From Xanthomonas campestris pv. badrii (lineage in GTDB: Bacteria; Pseudomonadota; Gammaproteobacteria; Xanthomonadales; Xanthomonadaceae): a DNA stretch of 64,000 nt. The stretch is from NCBI RefSeq assembly GCF_012848175.1, contig NZ_CP051651.1:4781501-4845500 (forward strand), given 5' to 3'. The notes under the pieces are model-generated. The model was not told the origin of the DNA, made no database searches, and worked only from the letters and a program-made list of their open reading frames with translations. Made by a program: the position numbers and the translations under genes. Shown one piece after another: positions 1-10,613 of the stretch (positions are counted from its first letter, which is position 1; every line of letters begins with the position of its first letter).

Positions 1-3000
1 TCATGTTTCTGAGCTGCCTACGCGGCAGTGAACACGCGCAGAATTCGTGCGCGCGGCAAGAAAAATTTCTGAGCTGCCTACGCGGCAGTGAACTCCATGA
101 TTGGAGCGAGCTCAGCCTGATCGTATTTCTGAGCTGCCTACGCGGCAGTGAACCTTGGCGTAGTAAGCACCAGAGACTGCGGTCATTTCTGAGCTGCCTA
201 CGCGGCAGTGAACTCGTACAGAAGTGCGATGAAGCGTTCGGCCTTTTTCTGAGCTGCCTACGCGGCAGTGAACTTTAGGAATTCATGGCCACAGGCTCGC
301 CAAAATTTCTGAGCTGCCTACGCGGCAGTGAACGGCAAATGTCATCGGCGGAACCAACGCGGTCATTTCTGAGCTGCCTACGCGGCAGTGAACACCTTTA
401 GGAACGAGTATTGCGCGACCTCGCGTTTCTGAGCTGCCTACGCGGCAGTGAACAAGCACAGTGCCGCCAGCCGGCGTTACCAGGCTTTCTGAGCTGCCTA
501 CGCGGCAGTGAACATCATGCGGTGGTCTACGCCTCGGCGTCCGATTTTCCGAGCTGCCTACGCGGCAGTGAACGACGGATCGAAAGCGACAGTCTCATTG
601 CCGCATTTCTGAGCTGCCTACGCGGCAGTGAACGGCCGGCCAGTTGAAGGCCTCTGGCTGCGGCATTTCTGAGCTGCCTACGCGGCAGTGAACACCCTTT
701 AGCGTCGGCGTGCTGATTTCTATCATTTCTGAGCTGCCTACGCGGCAGTGAACTGCGTGCGCAGCCAACGCGCCATTTTTCCGTATTTCTGAGCTGCCTA
801 CGCGGCAGTGAACCGGGCGGCTCATGCCGTGCGCGGGCGCCTGGTTTTCTGAGCTGCCTACGCGGCAGTGAACGGCTTTGCCCGCGTTCGCCCACCGACC
901 GCCCTTTTCTGAGCTGCCTACGCGGCAGTGAACGACCAGGCGCGCAAGGCCGCCGGCGTGGACAATTTCTGAGCTGCCTACGCGGCAGTGAACTCCTTCA
1001 GCTGTATAGAGCGGACGCAGTTCGCTTTCTGAGCTGCCTACGCGGCAGTGAACGGTTTTAACTGCCTTTGGACCTGACCCCTCGTTTTCTGAGCTGCCTA
1101 CGCGGCAGTGAACCAACACGTAATTGTAAAAATATTCTCAGTTAATTTCTGAGCTGCCTACGCGGCAGTGAACTCGCGGATCTGGGACTTCTCGCGGCGC
1201 GACAGTTTCTGAGCTGCCTACGCGGCAGTGAACCCTTTGCCATCTGACGGCACTGCGGCGCGATATTTCTGAGCTGCCTACGCGGCAGTGAACAGATGCG
1301 CACAATGCCTGCGGTTTCTCACACGTTTCTGAGCTGCCTACGCGGCAGTGAACTTGGATGCGCAGCGAATCGGCGCTTCCCCACCTTTCTGAGCTGCCTA
1401 CGCGGCAGTGAACGGTCCCGCGCCAATCCAGGGAGCCACGCCTGATTTCTGAGCTGCCTACGCGGCAGTGAACGTCTGGGTGATCATGCCCGGCCGGCCG
1501 ATGTATTTCTGAGCTGCCTACGCGGCAGTGAACCCGATGCCGGATCACATCTGGGCGTACTTCCTTTTCTGAGCTGCCTACGCGGCAGTGAACCGCGATG
1601 CGGCATGGGCGTGGATGGCGGCTGTTTTCTGAGCTGCCTACGCGGCAGTGAACGCGACCGGTGATCCACATTCCCCCTTGCACCTTTTCTGAGCTGCCTA
1701 CGCGGCAGTGAACCTCGCGCGGATGGCTGGCGGCAAGACTGGCCCTTTCTGAGCTGCCTACGCGGCAGTGAACGGCACGAACAGTGTCCAACCGTTTCCG
1801 GAATGTTTCTGAGCTGCCTACGCGGCAGTGAACTTGGAGGCAGAGTGAGGGTAGGCGACTAGCATTTTCTGAGCTGCCTACGCGGCAGTGAACCAAGACG
1901 CACGTGCTGGTGGGCGTCAATGTCTTTTCTGAGCTGCCTACGCGGCAGTGAACGCAACCCCAACAAGAGATGGCAATGACCACGTTTTCTGAGCTGCCTA
2001 CGCGGCAGTGAACGTCGAAGGTTTCGGTGGCGAAATCATCCACTTTTTCTGAGCTGCCTACGCGGCAGTGAACCAGCGAAGAACCCATCACGGCAGGCAG
2101 CCCTGTTTCTGAGCTGCCTACGCGGCAGTGAACGCACGAACAGTGCCCAAACGTTTCCGGAATGTTTTCTGAGCTGCCTACGCGGCAGTGAACGATTCGA
2201 ATTTTGATTGGGTCACGTATTCGCTTTTCTGAGCTGCCTACGCGGCAGTGAACCAGTGGGTGGCGCTTCGGGCTCGATTGCTGCCTTTCTGAGCTGCCTA
2301 CGCGGCAGTGAACAGGATTGATCGACTGAACTGACAGGGAGTTTTTTTCTGAGCTGCCTACGCGGCAGTGAACGACGTGCTGTGGCGCCGTGTGCGCGAC
2401 ACCACTTTCTGAGCTGCCTACGCGGCAGTGAACAAACGACGAGGTTGCTCATGTAGGCCTCAGGATTTCTGAGCTGCCTACGCGGCAGTGAACCAACCTA
2501 CAGCTGCCGGACGCGAGGCCAAGATTTTCTGAGCTGCCTACGCGGCAGTGAACCTTGTTCTTGAGGTGGCAGTGGATTGGGTGGTTTTCTGAGCTGCCTA
2601 CGCGGCAGTGAACTCGAATCGAGCTAATATGCGTATCAACAGCACTTTCTGAGCTGCCTACGCGGCAGTGAACCCGGCCGGCAGCGGCGAAGGATGGTGC
2701 GTGATTTTCTGAGCTGCCTACGCGGCAGTGAACATGCACGCAAGACGATCGGCGACATGCTTAGCTTTCTGAGCTGCCTACGCGGCAGTGAACTAAGCCC
2801 CTGCACATCCGGAAGTATTTGGATTTTTCTGAGCTGCCTACGCGGCAGTGAACTGCGTGAGCGACCGACTTGTCACTGACGACCATTTCTGAGCTGCCTA
2901 CGCGGCAGTGAACTCGCCACCCACCCCCAGCCGGCAGCGGCGGGATTTCTGAGCTGCCTACGCGGCAGTGAACGGTGGTATCGGCCTTTTCCAGCATGTT

Positions 3001-6000
3001 TGCACTTTCTGAGCTGCCTACGCGGCAGTGAACGATGATGCCGGCACAGGTTCGTGAGCGCTCAATTTCTGAGCTGCCTACGCGGCAGTGAACCTTTACG
3101 TTTGGGATTGTGTGGTTTCGATAATTTTCTGAGCTGCCTACGCGGCAGTGAACGGTCAGGCCCTTGCCGCGCGCCCAGTTCCAAATTTCTGAGCTGCCTA
3201 CGCGGCAGTGAACTTCTCACCCTTGCCAGTCTCCAACCACTGCAATTTCTGAGCTGCCTACGCGGCAGTGAACGGCGCTCATCACGCCGCCCTCTTCCGC
3301 TTCTTTTTCTGAGCTGCCTACGCGGCAGTGAACAACGATCATTCGTCAGAACGGTTTTCGCCTGTTTTCTGAGCTGCCTACGCGGCAGTGAACGTAAGTC
3401 CACAACGATTTCGCGTCCTCCCACTTTTCTGAGCTGCCTACGCGGCAGTGAACCAGTCTCCCGCGGTTCTGCACGCCCTGCTGTTTTTCTGAGCTGCCTA
3501 CGCGGCAGTGAACCCATTCGAAGCTGCAATGACCGCTATCATGAATTTCTGAGCTGCCTACGCGGCAGTGAACGGGGGCCATGATCCAGGAACGCGAATG
3601 CATGTTTTCTGAGCTGCCTACGCGGCAGTGAACACGGATTTCGTTCTGGATCGTGTGTTCAAACTTTTCTGAGCTGCCTACGCGGCAGTGAACGGAACAA
3701 CTGACCGCGACTTCGCGCTCATGATTTTCTGAGCTGCCTACGCGGCAGTGAACCGCGTCACCGACGGATGGACCGAGGTGTCGGATTTCTGAGCTGCCTA
3801 CGCGGCAGTGAACAACCGGCTGAGCAAGGACGACTGGCGGCACATTTTCTGAGCTGCCTACGCGGCAGTGAACGTAGTAGTGAACCACGCCCGACTTCTG
3901 CTTGCGTTTCTGAGCTGCCTACGCGGCAGTGAACTGTGCAGCGGCTTGATCGCCTCGAACGGCGCGTTTCTGAGCTGCCTACGCGGCAGTGAACTGCGAT
4001 ATCTCCCCAAACCCCCGGAGGCGGCCTTTCTGAGCTGCCTACGCGGCAGTGAACCAGGAAGCCGCTCAGTGGGCGCTGGAGCGCGATTTCTGAGCTGCCT
4101 ACGCGGCAGTGAACAAGGCGCGGAACTTGTTCGGCAGCGCCAGGAATTTCTGAGCTGCCTACGCGGCAGTGAACGATGAACGACGCGCTGTGGCAGACAT
4201 CGTTGATTTCTGAGCTGCCTACGCGGCAGTGAACAGAAATCGGCGGGGCGCAGGCGGTGGGGCCGTTTTCTGAGCTGCCTACGCGGCAGTGAACGAAATC
4301 CCCGGCCCGCCGTGGTACTCGGCGCTTTTCTGAGCTGCCTACGCGGCAGTGAACATGACGCACACGCCCTCAATTCGTTCGATGTGTTTCTGAGCTGCCT
4401 ACGCGGCAGTGAACCGGACGCGGGGCCGTTGGCCGCTCACCCGCGTTTTCTGAGCTGCCTACGCGGCAGTGAACAAGGCGCGCCGCTCCAGATCGCGCTG
4501 GATGTTTTTCTGAGCTGCCTACGCGGCAGTGAACGTGATTCGTGCGCCGTTGCGTCCGAAGTCGTCTTTCTGAGCTGCCTACGCGGCAGTGAACCTCACT
4601 TCGTTCATCCCGCCCACGGCCTCGGTTTTCTGAGCTGCCTACGCGGCAGTGAACTCGTATGCCCAGACAATGCGGGCTTCCTCAGCTTTCTGAGCTGCCT
4701 ACGCGGCAGTGAACCTGGCATTGCTGGTGTGCGTGTTCTTGCCGCTTTTCTGAGCTGCCTACGCGGCAGTGAACGCGGAGCGTCCCGGCATGACCAGCGC
4801 GGAGCTTTTCTGAGCTGCCTACGCGGCAGTGAACACATCACCATCCGCATTAGACTTTTTCGACAGTTTCTGAGCTGCCTACGCGGCAGTGAACTTCAGT
4901 GCGCCCGCTTGGCATTCGGGTTCGTTTTTCTGAGCTGCCTACGCGGCAGTGAACTCCAGATATACCTGGACGATATCGACGCCGTTTTTCTGAGCTGCCT
5001 ACGCGGCAGTGAACTGCGGCCCAGGTGATTCGACAGGCTGCCTGCATTTCTGAGCTGCCTACGCGGCAGTGAACTCGACCGAGGCGTCGGACAGCGTGGG
5101 CAGGATTTTCTGAGCTGCCTACGCGGCAGTGAACCTGCAATGGCGCGCGGTGCTGGCGGCCAGCTTTTTCTGAGCTGCCTACGCGGCAGTGAACCAGGCC
5201 ATGGCCAAGGGCAACTTGATCCAACTTTTCTGAGCTGCCTCCGCGGCAGTGAACGGCGTCTGTGGTCCCGATTGAGGGACTGAAAATTTCTGAGCTGCCT
5301 ACGCGGCAGTGAACGGGGTGACCCAGACAATGCGGGCTTCCTCAGCTTTCTGAGCTGCCTACGCGGCAGTGAACGGTGGTCAGCGGCGACATGTTGCTGA
5401 TCTGCATTTCTGAGCTGCCTACGCGGCAGTGAACGCGGCAATCGCCGCCCTCGCAACCCACCAGTCTTTCTGAGCTGCCTACGCGGCAGTGAACGTCTAA
5501 GAGCGACCCCTTACATTTTTTCCGGTTTTCTGAGCTGCCTACGCGGCAGTGAACGCGCACATAACGCGAGATTCCACGCAGTGGCCTTTCTGAGCTGCCT
5601 ACGCGGCAGTGAACCTGGTGATGGCTGGTCTGACGCTTTGGGCGATTTTCTGAGCTGCCTACGCGGCAGTGAACCTCGCCATCGACAGTGATGGTGACCA
5701 TGTGTTTTTCTGAGCTGCCTACGCGGCAGTGAACTTTTTGTGCCGCCGACCTGGTGCCGGCATCGATTTCTGAGCTGCCTACGCGGCAGTGAACCTGTCG
5801 CGTGTGGCATTGGGGGCAAGCGCCGATTTCTGAGCTGCCTACGCGGCAGTGAACAGCACCCCGGCACTGGCCAGGGCGGCGAGCGTTTTCTGAGCTGCCT
5901 ACGCGGCAGTGAACGCAGTACCAAGCATTCACGGGAATTTTGGAATTTTCTGAGCTGCCTACGCGGCAGTGAACCTCCCGCCCGATCCAATCTGGCCATA

Positions 6001-7835
6001 CCCGTTTTTCTGAGCTGCCTACGCGGCAGTGAACCGAAAGCCGGGGGTTTTGCTTTTGCGGGGTATTTTCTGAGCTGCCTACGCGGCAGTGAACCATGTC
6101 TCTGAGGTTATCTGCCTGCGTGCCAATTTCTGAGCTGCCTACGCGGCAGTGAACAGGCAGCAGCTCGGCCAAGCTCTCGTCTTTGTTTTCTGAGCTGCCT
6201 ACGCGGCAGTGAACGAGGCCGGTGTAGAAGCGGGTGCGCGCACCCATTTCTGAGCTGCCTACGCGGCAGTGAACGCGCTGGAATTGGCCCGGGGCGACCA
6301 AGCAGTTTTCTGAGCTGCCTACGCGGCAGTGAACCCAATACTGCGCCTTGTAGATGGCGATCGCCTTTTCTGAGCTGCCTACGCGGCAGTGAACAGGGCC
6401 ATGCGGGCGCGCCACCGCGCGATGGGTTTCTGAGCTGCCTACGCGGCAGTGAACGGCCGTCAGCTCAAAGCCGTCCGGCACCTCACTTTCTGAGCTGCCT
6501 ACGCGGCAGTGAACAGGCCTACGTCGAACGTGTCCTCGCCCATGAGTTTCTGAGCTGCCTACGCGGCAGTGAACCCTGCAGACGTTGCCAACACCATCCT
6601 CAAGATTTTCTGAGCTGCCTACGCGGCAGTGAACATGGCCATGCCGTAGAGGAACAGGATCAAGATTTTCTGAGCTGCCTACGCGGCAGTGAACCAAGCC
6701 CGATCAACTCGCAGATTTCGCAGCATTTTCTGAGCTGCCTACGCGGCAGTGAACCGAGATGCGCCGCGCAACTATGGCGGCGGACTTTTCTGAGCTGCCT
6801 ACGCGGCAGTGAACTTGAAGTCCGTGACCAGAGCGCGCTTCTCGTTTTTCTGAGCTGCCTACGCGGCAGTGAACGGCCGGCCTTACGCGGCGCAGGGCCG
6901 AGGAAATTTCTGAGCTGCCTACGCGGCAGTGAACCCGCAGAATTTCCGCAAGTACACTGCACGCGATTTCTGAGCTGCCTACGCGGCAGTGAACAAGTTC
7001 GGCATCGAGGGCGTAGACGCGTTCAATTTCTGAGCTGCCTACGCGGCAGTGAACAAGCCACGACATTGCGACCACCGGCCTGCTCTTTTCTGAGCTGCCT
7101 ACGCGGCAGTGAACCGCGTCACCGACAGATGGACCGAGGCGTCGGATTTCTGAGCTGCCTACGCGGCAGTGAACCCAGCGACGGCGCTGAACCTGGTGCG
7201 CGGCATTTTCTGAGCTGCCTACGCGGCAGTGAACGTTCTGAAATGCACTACTACCAGCGCCACCTTTTTCTGAGCTGCCTACGCGGCAGTGAACGTGATA
7301 GCTGCGCGCTTGGCCTTGCGCAGCTTTTTCTGAGCTGCCTACGCGGCAGTGAACCTCCTATGCCGATCGCCGGCTTGCGTTTATGCTTTCTGAGCTGCCT
7401 ACGCGGCAGTGAACTGATGGATGCGCAGCAGGGCCGTTTCGCGGCATTTCTGAGCTGCCTACGCGGCAGTGAACTTGCGCATGCCGGCGCGCTCTGCAGC
7501 CATCCATTTCTGAGCTGCCTACGCGGCAGTGAACCCGGTCAACGCACTGCCGGCCGGCTACGCGATCTTTCTGAGCTGCCTACGCGGCAGTGAACTGCCA
7601 TGTTGCCCTCCTGGGCGATGATGATGTTTTCTGAGCTGCCTACGCGGCAGTGAACTGCGCATTTACGCGGCGAGCAAACGCGCCAGTTTTCTGAGCTGCC
7701 TACGCGGCAGTGAACCCCTTAGGCGATCAACGATATAATCAGTGTCATTTCTGAGCTGCCTACGCGGCAGTGAACGGCAGCTCGCCGCCAGCCATCACAT
7801 GCTCCCTTTTCTGAGCTGCCTACGCGGCAGTGAAC
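1..7835 (-). CRISPR. Type I-F CRISPR array, 131 repeats in window, open at left edge
   Basis: 131 copies of a 28-nt repeat. On the minus strand it begins GTTCACTGCC and ends CAGCTCAGAAA; CTGCC/GGCAG arms form the Cas6f hairpin around a GCGTA loop. Repeat starts run every 60 bp from 6 to 3846, then 3907 to 7507, then 7568 to 7808. Spacers are therefore 32 nt, except two of 33 nt (3874-3906, 7535-7567). The orientation (5'-handle CUCAGAAA) and the position of the cas operon put the leader on the right, so the newest spacer is 7776-7807 and transcription runs toward base 1. Only two repeats differ from consensus. No degenerate terminal repeat is seen, so the array continues beyond the window. 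Confidence 0.99.
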
Positions 7836-7883
7836 AAGACAAAAAGTCACTCAACCCGTTGAAGTTACAGGAAAAGCGCGTCT
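7836..7883 (-). promoter_or_regulatory. CRISPR leader, leader-repeat proximal part
   Basis: This is the sequence between the last repeat and the cas6f terminator. It is A/T-richer than its surroundings and contains a near match to the IHF consensus WATCAANNNNTTR at 7849-7861 (one mismatch, in the second base). The core is also palindromic (TCAAC-CC-GTTGA, 7851-7862). IHF bends leader DNA during integration in type I-F systems, so this is the expected place for new spacer insertion. I could not pick a convincing array promoter. Confidence 0.7.
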
Positions 7884-7917
7884 CAAAAAGAACGGGCCCC
7901 TTTTTTCAGGAGGCCCG
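7884..7917 (-). terminator. Intrinsic terminator after cas6f, just before the CRISPR leader
   Basis: On the minus strand an 8-bp stem (CGGGCCTC with GGGGCCCG, one G-U pair, 7893-7917) encloses an A-rich loop and is followed by TTCTTTTT. It lies about 50 bp beyond the cas6f stop codon and would separate cas mRNA from pre-crRNA transcription. Confidence 0.75.
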
Positions 7918-7964
7918 CCAAGTCGTTGATTTTAAGGAAAAGCGTGGTGCTCTTGGAAAAAGGG

Positions 7965-8531
7965 TCAGAACCAGGGGATGGTGGCGTCCTGGCTCAGGCC
8001 GTAGCTGTTGAAGCTGCCCGGTAGTGCGGTAGACGACAGTGGACCCTGCCGGATGAAGAGTGGGAACGACGGTTGCCCCGTGCTGCGGCTGCCCAGGACC
8101 ACGAAGGGCAGTTGCAGCTGTTCGGCGGCCGAATCCGGGATGCGCTGTAGCGCCGCTTCCGCATCCAGTCCGTGACGCCGCATCGCCCGGCGGCGCAGGC
8201 GCGACGGGCTGCTTTTGGCCTGTACCCGAGTCACTTGTCGATGCTGTGCGTCAGCGGGCACCGCGTTGATGTCCGATACTGCCAGATGATCGTTCATGCC
8301 TTGCAACCAAGGCAGGGCCATCACTGTATCTAACGAAGCACGCAATCCATGCAAGCGCACGTGGGTACCCAGGGTGGGCTTGCGCAAATCGTAGCGGGGG
8401 AAGCTGACGCCGATGTCCTGCCGCCCATGCTGCGCGAGCATCCGGTGCAGCCGGACATACAGGCCGCTGAGCAGTTGATGCGGCGCAAGCTCCGGGTCGG
8501 GGCGAAGTTGGATATCCACATAGTGGTCCAT
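7965..8531 (-). CDS. cas6f: Cas6f (Csy4) crRNA-processing endoribonuclease
   Basis: 188 aa, the usual length. It cuts pre-crRNA at the base of the repeat hairpin and stays bound to the crRNA 3' end in the Csy complex. Residues known from the Pseudomonas aeruginosa enzyme fall at the same numbers: catalytic His29 and Ser148, RNA-contacting Arg102 and Gln104, and the arginine-rich helix at 111-119 (RLRRRAMRR). The C-terminus ends in the conserved IPWF. It starts 4 bp after the csy3 stop, as the last gene of the operon, followed by a terminator. The enzyme looks intact and matches the hairpin of the adjacent repeats. Confidence 0.97.
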   Translation of the reverse strand: MDHYVDIQLRPDPELAPHQLLSGLYVRLHRMLAQHGRQDIGVSFPRYDLRKPTLGTHVRLHGLRASLDTVMALPWLQGMNDHLAVSDINAVPADAQHRQVTRVQAKSSPSRLRRRAMRRHGLDAEAALQRIPDSAAEQLQLPFVVLGSRSTGQPSFPLFIRQGPLSSTALPGSFNSYGLSQDATIPWF

Positions 8532-8535
8532 GGCG

Positions 8536-9573
8536 TCAGCCCGCGTCGCCGAAGACGCCGCCCCGGATCAGCGTAGCGATCACGAAGTGCTGTTGGTCCT
8601 GTTCCGGCAGCTTGTCCTTGATCACCCAGCCGTCGAGCAGATTGTAGAAATCCAGCTTGGCCTTGGGCTGCCGGTAGGCCTTGCCTTGCGTGGTGACCGA
8701 GCCATACGGTTCGACCGCAATCGGGCCATTCTCCTCCGCCTCCGGGTACCAGGTGTCGATGGTGCGCAACGCGTTGCCGATCTTCTGCGAATGGATGGCG
8801 GCCACCGCGTTGTCGCCCTCGCCGACGTGGTAAAGGGTCTTGCTCTTCTTGCTGCTGCCCTTGTCCAGGATCAGCTCCTGGGAAGGGAACACCTCCTGGC
8901 CCGCGCCCACGCGGACGAAGGCGGTGACCTGCAACAGCACGTGCGTGGTGCCCGCCAGAGCGGAGGCGATCAGGGTGGACAATGCGGCCAGATCCGCGGT
9001 TTCGGCCGCTGGCGCCTGCAGGCTGCGCAAGGAGTGTGCGTGTGCCTGGAACGTCCACTGCGCGGCGGGCGTCCCGTTCTTCAGGTGCGCTACCTGCACT
9101 TCCACCTGTTCTGCGCCGATGCGATTACGCCAGAGGAAGCGTCCATTGGCGAGATTGGCCGCATAGCGCTGCGCGAGGGCGTCGAAGCCGTGTTGTTGCA
9201 CGTAGCCGGCAACCGTGGCGGCAAGTTTCTTGCGGTAGTCGGCATCGTTGCAGGCCGAGGGCATGCCGGTGCCACCGAGCACGCGCAAGGTGAATTGTAC
9301 CTTCAGCGTGTCGGCCTCCAGCGGCAAGGCGGCCACGTCCACGGTCTGAAGGTTGGGGTTCTCGATCGCCGCATCGAGCTTGGCCGGATCCTGGTCCTTG
9401 GTCTTGAGCCGGTTGGAGATAGTGCCGCGCACGGATTTCTCGCGCAGCTTGACGGGTTGCCAATCAGCGGATGCTGCGCGCGCGGCCCAACTGCCGGAAA
9501 ACAACAATGCGTCGGACGGGTCGAGTTTGCGCTCGAAGGCGAGAACAGAGGCGGTCTTGAGTTCGGTTGCCAT
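8536..9573 (-). CDS. csy3: Csy3 (Cas7f), backbone subunit of type I-F Cascade
   Basis: 345 aa. It is the Cas7-family subunit that polymerises along the crRNA spacer, normally six copies per complex. Recognition rests on the N-terminus ([20 protein letters not shown]), on the size, and on its position between csy2 and cas6f. The ATG at 9573 is preceded by AAGGA about 8 nt upstream. It lies 26 bp after csy2 in the same operon. No frameshift or internal stop is seen. Confidence 0.96.
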   Translation of the reverse strand: MATELKTASVLAFERKLDPSDALLFSGSWAARAASADWQPVKLREKSVRGTISNRLKTKDQDPAKLDAAIENPNLQTVDVAALPLEADTLKVQFTLRVLGGTGMPSACNDADYRKKLAATVAGYVQQHGFDALAQRYAANLANGRFLWRNRIGAEQVEVQVAHLKNGTPAAQWTFQAHAHSLRSLQAPAAETADLAALSTLIASALAGTTHVLLQVTAFVRVGAGQEVFPSQELILDKGSSKKSKTLYHVGEGDNAVAAIHSQKIGNALRTIDTWYPEAEENGPIAVEPYGSVTTQGKAYRQPKAKLDFYNLLDGWVIKDKLPEQDQQHFVIATLIRGGVFGDAG

Positions 9574-9599
9574 GTTGGAATTCCTTGTCGTGAGGTTGG

Positions 9600-10613
9600 T
9601 CAGTCGAGAGCGAAATTGAAATCTTCGTGCGGTTCGGACACGGTTATTGCAGTGGCAAAGTCATTGCGGCAACGGTATAGCCCCCGGTCCGGAGAGTTGC
9701 TCGCGTACCAGAGCAGCTGTTGCGGGGTATCCAGGCGGTGCGGACTGATCCACTGGCCGAGCGAATACAGGCTTTCGACGAAACGGAACGGTGTGCTGGC
9801 GTCGCGCGCGTTGGCCACGCTGCCGGCCGCGTGCACATCGCCCAGCGCGCCGTAGCCCACCGGAATCGGTACGATCCAGCCGCGTCCGCTGCGGTCGTTG
9901 TTCCATGCGCCGTCGTCTTTCGGGTGCTCGCCTGCGTGGTGGCGCCAATTGATGCGCGACAGCGATAGCCAGGCATCGAGCCGGGTGGCGGCGGGGTCGA
10001 TGGCCTGCAGTTCGGCGGCACGGGTGTCGAGCAGGTCGCCGCGCTCCACCAGCGCGAAACCGGGCAGCAGCCGCATGCGCGTCTTGCGGAATTGCGCGGT
10101 ACGGTCGTCTTCGGTGCCGGTCAGGTTCAGCGTCCATGGCTGGTAGCGGTGCCGCGATGGCTGCGCCGGTGGCCGTACGCTACCGCCGGCGATGCGCATG
10201 CCGGAGAGCAATTCGGCCACCGTGGCCGTGTCGCCCTGGGGAGCATGCGGGTCGTCCATCCAGCGCTTGCTTCGCACGCCAAGCAACAGGCTCAATTCCA
10301 AATGGATACGGCCTTCCTCGACGATGGCAGCGGTCTTGCCGTCCTTGCCGACCGGGTTGCGCGTCAGATGGAATGCCTTGACGAAGCCGCCCTGCGTCAC
10401 GTGTTCCTGATGGTCGTGGCAAACGGCGCCAATCGCGCAGAACTCCAGATCCAGCCCGGCGGCATGGGTCTTGCGTTGCAGCGCCCACATCGCCCCCAGC
10501 AGCGCTGTCATCGATGGAAAGCCATGCGTCAGCGGGCTGGAAACGGCGTTGGCGTTGTGCACCTGCAGGCGGGGCAACACCAGCAGATGACTGAAAGCAG
10601 GACAGGCGTTCAT
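9600..10613 (-). CDS. csy2: Csy2 (Cas5f), crRNA 5'-handle binding subunit
   Basis: 337 aa from the ATG at 10613, which overlaps the csy1 stop (ATGA). The open frame extends further upstream, but the family N-terminus ([20 protein letters not shown]) begins just after this ATG. Csy2 pairs with Csy1 to hold the 5' handle and the seed end of the crRNA. The gene is translationally coupled to csy1 and the length is normal. Confidence 0.95.
   Translation of the reverse strand: MNACPAFSHLLVLPRLQVHNANAVSSPLTHGFPSMTALLGAMWALQRKTHAAGLDLEFCAIGAVCHDHQEHVTQGGFVKAFHLTRNPVGKDGKTAAIVEEGRIHLELSLLLGVRSKRWMDDPHAPQGDTATVAELLSGMRIAGGSVRPPAQPSRHRYQPWTLNLTGTEDDRTAQFRKTRMRLLPGFALVERGDLLDTRAAELQAIDPAATRLDAWLSLSRINWRHHAGEHPKDDGAWNNDRSGRGWIVPIPVGYGALGDVHAAGSVANARDASTPFRFVESLYSLGQWISPHRLDTPQQLLWYASNSPDRGLYRCRNDFATAITVSEPHEDFNFALD

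Noticed and set aside
2674..2946. Spacers 2674 and 2914 share GCCGGCAGCGGCG
   Set aside because: Only 13 very GC-rich bases match and flanks do not align; likely chance.
1..7860. Many long open frames with repeats such as FLSCLRGSE, VHCRVGSSE and SLPRRQLR
   Set aside because: They arise because the 60-bp CRISPR repeat-spacer period is a multiple of three and the repeat lacks stops in these frames. They are not proteins.
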